The position numbers and the translations under genes were made by a program. This document shows positions 32,950 to 44,095 of a DNA stretch of 64,000 bases, in pieces. This DNA is from JAWLHU01 sp049324875 (lineage in GTDB: Bacteria > Bacillota > Sulfobacillia > Symbiobacteriales > Symbiobacteriaceae). Within the stretch, counting starts at the first letter, position 1, and every line of letters starts with the position of its first letter. The stretch is from the NCBI GenBank assembly GCA_049324875.1, contig JBMONC010000048.1, forward strand, positions 23,969-87,968, in the 5' to 3' direction. The notes beneath the pieces are model-generated. The model did not search any database. It worked only from the letters and a program-made list of their open reading frames with translations, and was not told the origin of the DNA.

Positions 32950-33855
32950 ATGAAGAGAAAGATGTTCGCGCTGGTGACCGCCTTTGTGATGAGCCTGAGT
33001 GGATCCGGCTACGCCCTGGGCGCCGAGACCGATGCCGACCTCTCCGCCGAGATCGAAGCGACCGCAGGCGTCACCCCCGACTCCCGGCTCTACCGGCTGG
33101 AGCGGGCGATTGAGGAGCTGCAGGCCGCCATCACCCGGGCGGAGGAGAAGCTGGCCGCCCTCCAGGCCCAGTTCGCCGCCGAGCGGGCCGCCGAAGCCGC
33201 GGTGATGACCGAGAAGGGCAAGCACGACCTGGCCGCCAAGGCCGCCGCCGAGTATGCCGAGCAGATGGCCGAGGCCACCGAGCACCTGGAGAAGGCGGCC
33301 GAGAAGAGCGAGAAGGCCGCCCAGGCCCTGGCCAAGCTGAAGAGCGCCGAGGCGATCAGCCATGGCGCCCTGGAACAGGTGCTGGAGAAGGCCCCGGAGA
33401 GCGCCCGCCCGGCCCTGGAGAAGGTGCTGGAGAAGCAGGAGGAGCGGGCCGCCTACATGGAGGAGTTCCTCGCCGCCAAGGCTGCCTTCTTCGCCGCCAA
33501 GAAGGAACTGGAGCAGGCTCGCAAGGAGCTGAACGCCGCCCGGAAGTCGGGCGACGCCGCCGCCATCGCCGCCGCAGAGGTGAAGGTGAAGGAGCTGGAG
33601 GCGAAGAAGGACGAGCTTGAGGCGCTGAAGGATGCCGCCGACAAGGCGAAGGATGAGCTGGAGGAGCAGGCCGAAGCGGTCGAGAAGGAGGCCGAGGCCG
33701 CCGAGAAGGCGCTGGAGAAGGCCGAGGAGGCCCTCGAGAAGGCCGAGGAGGCCCTTGAGAAGGCCGCCGAGGGCAAGGAGAAGGACGACGAGGGTCGCGG
33801 CAAGGCCGAAGGGGCCGGCAAGAAGGGCCGGGGCAACGGCAAGCAGGACGACTGA
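32950..33855 (+). CDS. Secreted DUF5667-type coiled-coil protein
   Basis: The 301-residue protein begins with a signal peptide (KMFALVTAFVMSLSGSGYALGA), then the DUF5667 motif TPDSRLYRLERAIEELQAAI. The rest is nearly all charged helix, a long coiled coil rich in Ala, Glu and Lys, ending in heptad-like repeats ALEKAEEALEKAEEALEK and a Gly/Lys-rich tail. DUF5667 proteins are exported and of unknown role, perhaps wall-binding or metal-binding. The start is fixed by AGGGGG 9 bases upstream, inside a hairpin. Confidence 0.85.
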   Translation: MKRKMFALVTAFVMSLSGSGYALGAETDADLSAEIEATAGVTPDSRLYRLERAIEELQAAITRAEEKLAALQAQFAAERAAEAAVMTEKGKHDLAAKAAAEYAEQMAEATEHLEKAAEKSEKAAQALAKLKSAEAISHGALEQVLEKAPESARPALEKVLEKQEERAAYMEEFLAAKAAFFAAKKELEQARKELNAARKSGDAAAIAAAEVKVKELEAKKDELEALKDAADKAKDELEEQAEAVEKEAEAAEKALEKAEEALEKAEEALEKAAEGKEKDDEGRGKAEGAGKKGRGNGKQDD

Positions 33856-33867
33856 GCTGCGTAGCGT

Positions 33868-33898
33868 AACGAGGGCACCCGCTCAGGGCGCCCTCGTT
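33868..33898 (+). terminator. Rho-independent terminator of the DUF5667 gene
   Basis: AACGAGGGC pairs with GCCCTCGTT followed by TTTCC, 12 bases after the stop codon. Confidence 0.85.
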
Positions 33899-33971
33899 TT
33901 CCATGCTGCCGCCCTGACCGGGTGATCCGCTCCCGGCAGGAATTGGTGGCGCCCCGCGGAACTTTTTGGAC

Positions 33972-34526
33972 ATGAGCAAGCTGCAAGCCATCTTTCTCGA
34001 CCGGGATGGGACCCTCGGGGGCACCGGCCACTTCATCCACCCCCGCGACTTCACCCTCTTCCCCTTTGCGGCGGAGGCGATCGCCCTGCTGAAGGCGGAG
34101 GGGATCCGGCTCTTCGCCTTCACCAACCAGCACCGCATCAGCCTGGGTGAGGCCACCGAGGCCGAGTTCGCCGCGCAGTTCGCCGCCTTCGGCCTGGACG
34201 GCGCCTACATCTGCCCCCACGCCGCCGACGCCGGCTGCGCCTGCCGCAAGCCCGCCCCCGGGATGCTCCTGCGGGCGGCAGCCGAGCACGGCCTCGACCT
34301 GACCCGCTGCGCCGTGGTCGGGGACGTGGGCGCCACCGACATGCTGGCCGCCCATGCGGTGGGGGCGGTCAAGGTGCTGGTGCGCACCGGCTGGGGCGAG
34401 GGCTCCCTGGGCCCCTACCGGGAGACCTGGGCCGGGGTCGAGCCGGACTACGTGGCTGATCACTTGCTGGATGCTGCCCGCTGGCTGATCAGCGTCCACA
34501 GGAGCGATCCCCCATGCGAAAGCTGA
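33972..34526 (+). CDS. HAD-IIIA phosphatase, HisB/GmhB-like
   Basis: The 184-residue protein has HAD motif I FLDRDGTLGG, motif II AFTNQ, a zinc-loop-like region CPHAADAGCACRKPAPGML (Cys and His spacing as in GmhB/HisB-N) and motif IV VVGDVGATDML. It should be a small-molecule phosphomonoesterase, such as on heptose or histidinol phosphate; the substrate is not set by context. ATG 33972 was chosen although its binding site (GCGGAAC) is weak. The last 13 bases overlap the next gene. Confidence 0.88.
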   Translation: MSKLQAIFLDRDGTLGGTGHFIHPRDFTLFPFAAEAIALLKAEGIRLFAFTNQHRISLGEATEAEFAAQFAAFGLDGAYICPHAADAGCACRKPAPGMLLRAAAEHGLDLTRCAVVGDVGATDMLAAHAVGAVKVLVRTGWGEGSLGPYRETWAGVEPDYVADHLLDAARWLISVHRSDPPCES

Positions 34527-36043
34527 CCCCCTGGCTCCTCCTCCTCTTCTTCCTGGTGGGCTGCGCCCGGCAGCCCCACGATCCCCCGCGGCCCACCCCG
34601 GCACCGCCGCCGCCGCCGGCGGCGGAGACACGCCCCACCGAGCCGCTCCGCAAGGAGGCGGCCGATCTGGCCCGGAGCGGCAAGCTGGACGAGGCCGCCG
34701 CCAGGCTGCGGGAGGCGCTGGCGCTCAACCCCAAAGAGGCTGCCACCTGGAACGACCTGTCCTTCGTCTACATCCAGGCGAAGCGCTGGGCCGAGGCGGT
34801 GGAGGCGGCCGAGGAGGCGCTCCGGCTGGAGCCCGGGAACGCCGCCGCCCACTTCAACAAGGGGCGGGCGCTCTACGGGGCAGGGCGGTACAGCGAGGCG
34901 GTCCCGCCGCTGGAGGCGGCCTACGCCCGGAACCAGGCCCAGGTGGAGCCCGGCTGGTTCCTGGCCCTGGCCCTGGAGCGGGCGGGGGAGGAGACCCGGG
35001 CGCTCCAGCTCTTCCGGGAGCTGAGGGCCCGGTTCCCCGGCGACGCCGACGTGGCACGGGAGCTGGAGCGGCTGGAGGCGAGCCGCGCGGTGCTCTTCGC
35101 CCTTCCGGAGGGCCAGAGCCGGGTGATCGCCTTCCTGGGCGATCTCCTGCTGAGCGCAGACAAGGAGGGCATGCAGCTGCGGGCCACCGACGCGACCGGC
35201 ACCGAGCGCTGGTCCCTCCGACTGCCCGCCCACCTGGAGGCGTTCGCGCCCCACAACCAGAGGCAGGAGGCGGTCCTCTCCACCGCCGGCGGCCTGCTCT
35301 GGATCGACCTGCGCACCGGTCAGCACCACCCCGTGGCGGCCGAGCGGAAGGAGGATCCCAACGGGGCCGATCACCGGCTCCACTGGCGGGGAGATACCCT
35401 GCTCTGGGGGATCGACATCTGGGGCGGCAACTACTTCGGACAGCCCCGCTACCTCTCCACCGAGTGGGCGCTCTACCGCCTCCCGCCCGACCGCAGATCG
35501 GTCGAGCCCATCGCCCTGCTCCGCGGCGGTCAGAAGGCCCAACTGAGCGAGGATGGTCAGACCCTGCTCCTCCAGGGCACGCCCATGGTGGGAGCGGAGC
35601 TCTACCTGGGGGGAAAGCGCCACCACCACTTTGAGCGCTCCGGGACCTACCACCTGAGCCCGGCCGGCGACCGGGTGCTCCTGGCGGAGTACGATGGCCT
35701 CCTGGCCCTCTTCTCCCGGGACGGCCGGCCGCTCTGGGAAAAACAGGTCGGCCCCTACTTCAGCGCCCTGTTCTGGGCACCCACCCCCGACCAGCTGCGG
35801 GTGGTGGTCTCGCATGAAGAGCAGATCCGCCTGCTGAACATCGAAGGGAACGAGATCGCCCGGACCGCCGGGGAGCTCTATTCCTGGGAGCAGCCCCGGG
35901 GCCCCCTCCTCTCCCTGGGCGACAGGCTGATCGATCCCGCGGGTCGGGTGGTCGCCACCGGCGAGTTCGGCCACGAGTACAGCCCGGACGGCCGCTGGAT
36001 CTACCGCTTTGACGGCCGGCAGTTGCGGGCCTACCGGCCATAA
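34514..36043 (+). CDS. Lipoprotein with TPR repeats and a beta-propeller-like domain
   Basis: The 509-residue protein has a lipobox (LLLLFFLVGC), a Pro-rich linker (~20-40), three TPR units (~45-180: ARSGKLDEAAARLREALALNP, NDLSFVYIQAKRWAEAVEAAE, AAHFNKGRALYGAGRYSEAV) and then ~330 residues of repeating strands with Trp and Asp-Gly turns (LEQVGPYFSALFW-like, GEFGHEYSPDGRWIYRFDG). The last part resembles the propeller of the first gene in the window. It should sit on the outer face of the membrane as a scaffold. The start overlaps the HAD gene, so it is coupled. Confidence 0.85.
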   Translation: MRKLTPWLLLLFFLVGCARQPHDPPRPTPAPPPPPAAETRPTEPLRKEAADLARSGKLDEAAARLREALALNPKEAATWNDLSFVYIQAKRWAEAVEAAEEALRLEPGNAAAHFNKGRALYGAGRYSEAVPPLEAAYARNQAQVEPGWFLALALERAGEETRALQLFRELRARFPGDADVARELERLEASRAVLFALPEGQSRVIAFLGDLLLSADKEGMQLRATDATGTERWSLRLPAHLEAFAPHNQRQEAVLSTAGGLLWIDLRTGQHHPVAAERKEDPNGADHRLHWRGDTLLWGIDIWGGNYFGQPRYLSTEWALYRLPPDRRSVEPIALLRGGQKAQLSEDGQTLLLQGTPMVGAELYLGGKRHHHFERSGTYHLSPAGDRVLLAEYDGLLALFSRDGRPLWEKQVGPYFSALFWAPTPDQLRVVVSHEEQIRLLNIEGNEIARTAGELYSWEQPRGPLLSLGDRLIDPAGRVVATGEFGHEYSPDGRWIYRFDGRQLRAYRP

Positions 36044-36047
36044 GAAC

Positions 36048-36077
36048 AGGGCGGCGGGAGTCACTCCCGGCCGCCCT
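36048..36077. terminator. Hairpin between the TPR lipoprotein gene and copA
   Basis: AGGGCGGCGGGAG pairs with CTCCCGGCCGCCCT with one bulged G and loop TCA, 5 bases after the lipoprotein stop and 14 bases from the end of convergent copA. Confidence 0.7.
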
Positions 36078-36090
36078 CGCTCTATGCTCC

Positions 36091-38895
<2,805 letters not shown>

Positions 38896-38921
38896 AGGTA
38901 GTACCTCCTGTGTCCGTACCC

Positions 38922-38980
38922 TACCCCTACGGGGTATCCGTTCACTTGGAATAGTACTCCCTGTCCAGGAGTCTCGTCAA
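38922..38980 (-). promoter_or_regulatory. copA promoter and CsoR-type operator
   Basis: On the minus strand TTGACG (38980-38975), an 18-base spacer and TACTAT (38956-38951) form the promoter. TACCCC-TAC-GGGGTA (38922-38936) follows, matching the CsoR operator pattern for copper-controlled genes. No csoR gene is in the window. Confidence 0.8.
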
Positions 38981-39047
38981 GTGGCGCTTTCACTCCCTGA
39001 TCAATGGGATGAAATGCCGGTTGGACACCCGGGTAGGGGTCTTTCCG

Positions 39048-39566
39048 TCACGGCTGCCGCTCGCAGACCATCAGGTACTCGGGGGCGGGCTCGCCCGGGA
39101 TCTCCACGGTCTTCCAGTAGCGGAAGCCGGCCTTCTCATAGGCGCGGATCGCCGCCTGGTTCTTCACCTCCGGCCCGATGACGCACCGGGGCGCCCCGCC
39201 GGGGAAGACCACCTCCTCCAGGAAGGACCGGATGATGACGGGACCCAGCCCCCGGCCCAGGTAGGCCGGCTCGCCGATGAACAGGTCGAGGCCGGCGGCA
39301 TCATCCGCCACCCCGATCTGCCGGGCGTAGTCGGGCCAGTGGCTGATCCGGTAGGTCTGGATGTACCCGATCGGGGTACCCCCGTGCAGGATCAGGTAGG
39401 GCTCGGTCGGCTGCTTTCCTTCAATATAGGGGGTGTACTTGGCCTGGACCTGCTCGAAGGAGCGGCCGCCGGGGCTGTACCAGCGCATCACGTGCTCCGT
39501 GTTCAGCCAGCGGTGCATCAGGGGCAGGTCGGCGGCGGTGAGGCGCAGGAATTGAATGCGCTCCAT
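39048..39566 (-). CDS. GNAT acetyltransferase, AAC(6')/IucB-like
   Basis: The 172-residue protein has the acetyl-CoA loop GRGLGPVIIRSFLEEVVF and the N-terminal FLRLTAADLPLMHRWLNTEHVMRWY, typical of the RimJ/AAC(6')-like Acetyltransf_8 group; TEPYLILHGGTPIGYIQ and GPEVKNQAAIRAYEKAGF complete the fold. Substrates in this group include aminoglycosides and hydroxylamines of siderophores. ATG 39566 follows AAGGAGGG at 7 bases; the frame upstream is open by chance. It is divergent from ctaA. Confidence 0.88.
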   Translation of the reverse strand: MERIQFLRLTAADLPLMHRWLNTEHVMRWYSPGGRSFEQVQAKYTPYIEGKQPTEPYLILHGGTPIGYIQTYRISHWPDYARQIGVADDAAGLDLFIGEPAYLGRGLGPVIIRSFLEEVVFPGGAPRCVIGPEVKNQAAIRAYEKAGFRYWKTVEIPGEPAPEYLMVCERQP

Positions 39567-39742
39567 GGAGGCCCTCCTTCGGATGCATGGCTGATAAGCG
39601 ATTCGTGCTGCAGGGGTTCGGCTCCTGTGTGGTGCCGGTCGCCCATCGACTCCCGGCGAAGCGATCGCACCGGCGGCAGGGAGAGCGGCCCCCGTATAGC
39701 GAATCTGACGAAGATGGAATCCGGCAAGGGTGGGGGAATTGG

Positions 39743-40669
39743 ATGAATCGGACGATTCGACCATTGCGGCTCTTTTCACTGCTCACCACCGGGGTGATGT
39801 TCCTGGTGGTGCTGATGGGCGCCTGGGTGACCAACACGGAATCGGGGGACGGCTGCGGCGCTCACTGGCCGCTCTGCCACGGCACCTTCATGCCCGACTG
39901 GGACTACGAGGCGATCGTGGAGTTCAGCCACCGGGCGGTGGCCGGCCTGGCCGGGCTGATGACGGTGATCCTGCTGCTCTGGATCTGGCGGGCGCTGCCC
40001 GGCTGGCGGAAGACCTTCTGGATGGCCGCCGGGGCGCTGCTGCTGGTGGTGGTGCAGGGGGCGCTGGGGGCGATGGCGGTGCTCTGGCCCCAGCCCAAGG
40101 CGGTCCTGGCGCTCCACTTCGGCATCTCCGTCATGTGCTTCGCCCTGGTGCTGCTGGTCTCGGTGCTGCTCTACCGCGGGGAGGAGGGGCCCACCGTTCC
40201 GGCGCCGCCCCCGCTGGTGCGCGCCATCTGGGGGATGGCGCTCTACACCTACCTGGTGGTCTACCTGGGCGCCTACGTCCGCCATGTGGACGCCGCCATG
40301 GCCTGCACCGGCTGGCCCCTCTGCAACGGCCAGCTGCTGCCCACCCTCTACGGGCCGGTGGGGGCCAACATGGCCCACCGGCTGGGGGCGGCGCTGGCGA
40401 TGCTCCTGATGCTCCGGCTCTGGTGGCTGGCCCGCCGGGCGGCCGAACGGCCCGACCTGCAGCGGGGGGCCGCCCTGGGGCTCTGGCTGATGGTGGCGCA
40501 GGTTTTGAGCGGGGCGCTCTTCCCCCTGGGATACTACAACCTCCTGACGCAAATGCTTCATACGGGGCTGATCTCGGCCTTCTGGGGCGTGCTCAGCTAC
40601 CTCTGCTTCCAGGTGCTCCCGGAGCGGCGGGGTGAACCCGCAACAGCGGCCCGGGCGGGCGTCGGATAG
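39743..40669 (+). CDS. ctaA: Heme A synthase CtaA (COX15)
   Basis: The 308-residue protein has eight helices. The first extracytoplasmic loop reads GCGAHWPLCHG, giving the Cys pair seven residues apart as in Bacillus CtaA; EFSHRAVAG holds the heme ligand His, and the second half repeats the pattern (ACTGWPLCNG, MAHRLGA, MLHTGLIS). It oxidises heme O to heme A for cytochrome oxidase, so an aa3-type oxidase is expected elsewhere. ATG 39743 is preceded by GGGTGGGGG. The EEP gene follows after 11 bases. Confidence 0.93.
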   Translation: MNRTIRPLRLFSLLTTGVMFLVVLMGAWVTNTESGDGCGAHWPLCHGTFMPDWDYEAIVEFSHRAVAGLAGLMTVILLLWIWRALPGWRKTFWMAAGALLLVVVQGALGAMAVLWPQPKAVLALHFGISVMCFALVLLVSVLLYRGEEGPTVPAPPPLVRAIWGMALYTYLVVYLGAYVRHVDAAMACTGWPLCNGQLLPTLYGPVGANMAHRLGAALAMLLMLRLWWLARRAAERPDLQRGAALGLWLMVAQVLSGALFPLGYYNLLTQMLHTGLISAFWGVLSYLCFQVLPERRGEPATAARAGVG

Positions 40670-40680
40670 GGGGCGATTCG

Positions 40681-42534
40681 GTGCGAGAACGGCTGCGACC
40701 CTGGGCGGACCTGACGGCGGTGGCCCTGCTCTTCTGGATGGGGATCCACACCATCCGGACCTACCTGGCCATGGGCGGCTGGGTGATGGGCAGCGGCCTG
40801 ACCGAGTTCCAGCTGGGCGTGCTCCTGCTCTCGATCTGGGGGACAGGGCTGCTGGGCTACCCGGCCTCCCGGCTGCTGGGGGGGAGGGTCCCGGCGGTCC
40901 GGCTGGCCCTGCTCTTCGGGGCGCTCTACGTGCTCTACCGAGCGGTTCCGGGAGCTTACACCACGCCGATCTTCGGCTGCCTCTCGGTGACGGCCTGGCT
41001 CTGGCTCCTCCCGGCGGCGCTGCGGGCGCTGGGCGGGGCGATCCTGCCCGGCCTGCTGCTGGGGGTCGGCGGGCAGGTGGCCCTGCAGACCGCCCTGCAC
41101 GGGATGGACCTGGTGATGCTGATCGGCCCTGGCCCCGCCCTGCTGGCGCTGGGCCTGGCCGCCCTGCTGGTGCTCTCGCTCCGGTGGGGCTCCGCGGGGG
41201 ATGAGGCTGCCGGGGAGTCCGGCGCCCCCGGCTGGGGGCTGATCGCCTGGGGGCCCTACCTGGCCCTGCAGATGACCCTGGCGGCCAACCTCGGCTGGCT
41301 CCAGTGGTTGGGCGGCCTTTCGCTGCAGGGAGCGGCCGCCTTCGTGCTGGCGGGGCTGGCGCTCGGCGCGGTGATGGCCGGGCTCCGCCTCCCCTTCCTC
41401 CTCCGCCTGCCTGCCGGCCTGATCGCCACCGGCCTGTTGCTGGAGCCGGGCTGGCTGGAGGGGAGCGGCATCTGGCTGCTGCTCCCGGTCCAGGCGCTGC
41501 TCCCGCTGACCCTGGCGCCCGCCTTCGCGCCCCGGCCTGGGGCCCGGCCGGAGCGGACCTACCTCTGGCTGGGGCTCGGCTCGCTGCTGGCCATCGGCCT
41601 GATCCTGTTCTTCTACCAGCAGCTGGAGGGGAAGCATCTCTGGCCGTTGATGGCGGCGCTGGCGGCGCTGCCCGGGCTGGCCCTCGGTCCCCGGCGGGAG
41701 CCGGCGGCGGGTGCGGGCGGCGGGGCGCGGCGGGCGCTGGCGCTGCTGCTGGGGGTCGGGCTGGTGGCCCTCCCCCTCTCGCTGATCCCCCGGTCGGCTG
41801 AACGCCCGGCCACCGGCCCCGCCCCTGCCGAGCTGACGGTGATGACCTACAACATCCACCAGCTCTTCGGGGCGGGCGGGGTGCCCGGACCGGAGGCGGT
41901 GGCCCGGGTGATCGAGGCGGCCAATCCGGACCTGATCGGCCTGCAGGAGACCGGCCGGGGCTGGAACTTCGTCGGCGCCGCCGACATGCTCTCCTGGCTG
42001 CGTTGGCGCTTCCCCGGCTACCACCTGCGCTACGGCAGGACCGAGGGGAACCTGGTGGGGAACATCCTGCTGAGCCGGTACCCGATCCTGGAGGGCGACT
42101 GGGAGCTCTACCCGATGAAGCGCTCCCGGCTCCAGCGGGGCCTGGTCTGGGTCCGGATCCCCACGGTGCAGGGCGACCTGCTCTTCGTCAACACCCACCT
42201 CTCCGCCTGGCGGCAGGAGGAGGAGGAGCGGATCATCCAGGCGAACCACCTGATCCGGTTCTGGGACGGCCGCCCGCGGTTCATCCTGCTGGGCGACCTG
42301 AACGCCCGGCCGGGAACCGAGCCCCTGCGGATCCTGGAGGAGGGCGGGCTGGTCGACCTCTCCAAGCCGCTGGGCCTGAGCGAGGCCCCCACCTTCCCGG
42401 CCCGCCGGCCCCGCATCCGGCTGGACCACATCTTCGGCAGCCGGGAGATCGAGCCGCTCCGGATGGAGATCCCCCAGACCCTGGCCTCCGACCACCTGCC
42501 CGTGGTGATGCGCATCCGCCTGAGGCCTCGGTGA
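40681..42534 (+). CDS. Membrane protein with C-terminal endonuclease/exonuclease/phosphatase domain
   Basis: The 617-residue protein has about ten hydrophobic helices (residues ~10-375) followed by an EEP domain (~385-615): MTYNIHQLF, LIGLQETG (Glu metal ligand), NILLSRYPIL, FVNTHLSAW, FILLGDLNARPG (DxN), RIRLDHIFG and the catalytic SDHLPVV. The domain likely faces outside and may cleave phosphodiesters or lipid headgroups, in the manner of neutral sphingomyelinase-like proteins; this is inferred. GTG 40681 is the start (GGGGGCGATTCG upstream). Probably co-transcribed with ctaA. Confidence 0.85.
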   Translation: MRERLRPWADLTAVALLFWMGIHTIRTYLAMGGWVMGSGLTEFQLGVLLLSIWGTGLLGYPASRLLGGRVPAVRLALLFGALYVLYRAVPGAYTTPIFGCLSVTAWLWLLPAALRALGGAILPGLLLGVGGQVALQTALHGMDLVMLIGPGPALLALGLAALLVLSLRWGSAGDEAAGESGAPGWGLIAWGPYLALQMTLAANLGWLQWLGGLSLQGAAAFVLAGLALGAVMAGLRLPFLLRLPAGLIATGLLLEPGWLEGSGIWLLLPVQALLPLTLAPAFAPRPGARPERTYLWLGLGSLLAIGLILFFYQQLEGKHLWPLMAALAALPGLALGPRREPAAGAGGGARRALALLLGVGLVALPLSLIPRSAERPATGPAPAELTVMTYNIHQLFGAGGVPGPEAVARVIEAANPDLIGLQETGRGWNFVGAADMLSWLRWRFPGYHLRYGRTEGNLVGNILLSRYPILEGDWELYPMKRSRLQRGLVWVRIPTVQGDLLFVNTHLSAWRQEEEERIIQANHLIRFWDGRPRFILLGDLNARPGTEPLRILEEGGLVDLSKPLGLSEAPTFPARRPRIRLDHIFGSREIEPLRMEIPQTLASDHLPVVMRIRLRPR

Positions 42535-42540
42535 GTGGTT

Positions 42541-42836
42541 TGCCACGGACTACACGGATTCCCCTGAAAATGACGGCCACGGATTACACGGATTACACGG
42601 ATGAAGACATGAAAACTTACAATGATGGGGTTCGTGCCCTTTTCATCAGGGGTGCTGGTGCGAAGCACCGCACCATGGTGGTGAAACGGACAAACACCCA
42701 GTCATGGGGGATGGATGCCGGTTGTCATCGTGGTGCTGGCGCAGTGCGCCGTCAGCACGCATGCAATGGGCAACGCCCCTATTTTTATATGTTCCTGTAT
42801 AATCCGTGTAATCCGCGTAATCCGTGGCAGATAAAC
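42541..42836. repeat. Dispersed foldback repeat, copy 2
   Basis: It begins with TGCCACGGACTACACGGATT, contains CCACGGATTACACGGATTAC, carries the GGGGTGCTGGTGCGAAGC block, and ends TAATCCGTGTAATCCGCGTA. The central 45 bases are the reverse complement of the right half of copy 1 at 29.5 kb. A 60-base stretch in the middle (around 42690-42780) is unlike copy 1. No gene is seen in 42535-42918. Confidence 0.78.
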
Positions 42837-42918
42837 GGCCTCACTCCCTGGCGGGGCCAAGGGGAGCGCCGGCCCATATCCTGAAGGGATGAACCTGGAC
42901 CCTCAGGAGGGATTCAGC

Positions 42919-43548
42919 GTGAGCCCCATCGTTACCCATGGCCCCCGCGACGTGGCTCGGGTGGCCCTTACCTTTGACGATGGCCCCGATGTGACCTACA
43001 CCCCGCAGATCCTGGAGATCCTCGCCCGGGAGGGCGTGCCTGCCAGTTTCTACATCATCGGCGAGCGGGCCGATATCCGGCCTGAGATCACCGCCCGCAT
43101 GGCCCGGGAGGGGCACGAGGTGGGCAACCACGCCTACGAGGAGCGGCACCTGGACCTGCGGCGGCTCCGCCCGGAGGAGATCCTGCGCTCGCTGAGCCGG
43201 ACCCATGAGACGATCACCCGCCTGACCGGCCAGGCGCCCGTCACCTTCCGGCCGCCCTTCGGCTTCTACAACAGCTTTGTGCTCGCCACCGCCAACCGGT
43301 TCGGCTACGCCACCGTCCTCTGGGATGTGGACTCCCTCGACTGGCAGTCGCTCTCGGCCGGGCAGATCCTCCGGAACGTGCTGCCCCGGGTGCGGAATGG
43401 CTCGATCGTGCTGATGCACTCCGGCACCACCCTGCCGGGGGAGGACCTGTCCGGCACCGTGAACGCCCTGCCGGAGATCATCCGGGACCTCCGGGCCCGG
43501 GGCTTCGAGATGGTGACGGTACGCGCATTGGTGGGATTGACAGGGTGA
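42919..43548 (+). CDS. Polysaccharide deacetylase (NodB domain)
   Basis: The 209-residue protein is a bare NodB domain: motif 1 ALTFDDGPD with the catalytic Asp and metal Asp, motif 2 HEVGNHAYEERHLDL (metal His), motif 3 RPPFGFYN, motif 4 WDVDSLDWQ and motif 5 IVLMHSG. It removes acetyl groups from peptidoglycan or chitin-like sugars using Zn2+. GTG 42919 follows AGGAGGG at 8 bases; the upstream ATG 42889 has no properly spaced site. No signal peptide or anchor is visible, unlike most secreted members. Confidence 0.9.
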   Translation: MSPIVTHGPRDVARVALTFDDGPDVTYTPQILEILAREGVPASFYIIGERADIRPEITARMAREGHEVGNHAYEERHLDLRRLRPEEILRSLSRTHETITRLTGQAPVTFRPPFGFYNSFVLATANRFGYATVLWDVDSLDWQSLSAGQILRNVLPRVRNGSIVLMHSGTTLPGEDLSGTVNALPEIIRDLRARGFEMVTVRALVGLTG

Positions 43549-43574
43549 TCCCAGAGGCGTATGATCCAGTACAA

Positions 43575-43794
43575 AGGTGATGACGGGGAGGAGTAGCACC
43601 GCTTCGGGGCCTTCCAAGCGAGCCGGGGATGGTGAAAGCCGGCGAGGGCGAACGGTGTGAAGATGGCCCCTGAACCGCAGGTCGAGGCCCCACGGCGGGG
43701 CGGTAGGCCGGGACGGTTGGCCCCCGTTAGCGGGCCGGGGTATGGCGGCCGTCATCGGGCCAAGTACCTGCAGAGGTCCCGCGTGCAAGGCGGG
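43575..43794 (+). promoter_or_regulatory. Methionine T-box leader of metS (3' part lost in gap)
   Basis: Stem I is visible: ACGGGG and GGAGTAGCACCG on the 5' side, the distal AGCGAGCCGGGGATGGTG and AAAGCCGGC, then CGGTGTGAAGATGGCCCC on the 3' side. CACCG/CGGTG and GGGG/CCCC pair around the specifier loop, and the specifier codon is ATG (43663-43665), matching the downstream methionyl-tRNA synthetase. The last bases before the gap (GCAAGGCGGG) fit the start of the T-box bulge, whose GGTACCGCG core should lie in the N run. Uncharged tRNA-Met would turn on metS. Confidence 0.8.
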
Positions 43795-43894
43795 NNNNNN
43801 NNNNNNNNNNNNNNNNNNNNNNNNNNNNNNNNNNNNNNNNNNNNNNNNNNNNNNNNNNNNNNNNNNNNNNNNNNNNNNNNNNNNNNNNNNNNNN
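43795..43894. other. Assembly gap of exactly 100 N
   Basis: The run has the conventional length for an unknown gap, so true size is uncertain. It covers the T-box antiterminator/terminator and the start of repeat copy B. Confidence 0.99.
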
Positions 43895-43981
43895 GGACGC
43901 ATCCCCCTTCCCACCCCTTCCCCGCCCTGGGCTTACCCGTCGCCCATCGTGCCGTCAACGCCGCCACGATGGGCTCTGCTT
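43895..43981. repeat. Dispersed structured repeat, copy B
   Basis: ACGCATCCCCCTTCCCAC and CCCTTCCCCGCC match copy A at 8723-8753. After CCCGTCGCC comes a 9-bp stem CCCATCGTG / CACGATGGG (43943-43973), whose sequence differs from copy A's stem, then CTCTGCTT. The left arm of the first hairpin would be in the gap. It lies 114 bases upstream of metS. Confidence 0.7.
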
Positions 43982-44095
43982 CCTCTTGGAGTGTGCCTCT
44001 TCAGATGCAGGAGGTGGTTGGGATGCGAATGCGGTCGGAGTCCTTGGAGGAGGGTGCGATGGATCCACTGATGCAGATGCAAGGAGGGGCTTTTC

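Noticed and set aside
30664..33363. Minus-strand open frame of ~899 codons opposite the DUF4173-type operon
   Set aside because: It is a shadow of three plus-strand genes with Gln/Gly/Glu-rich low complexity.
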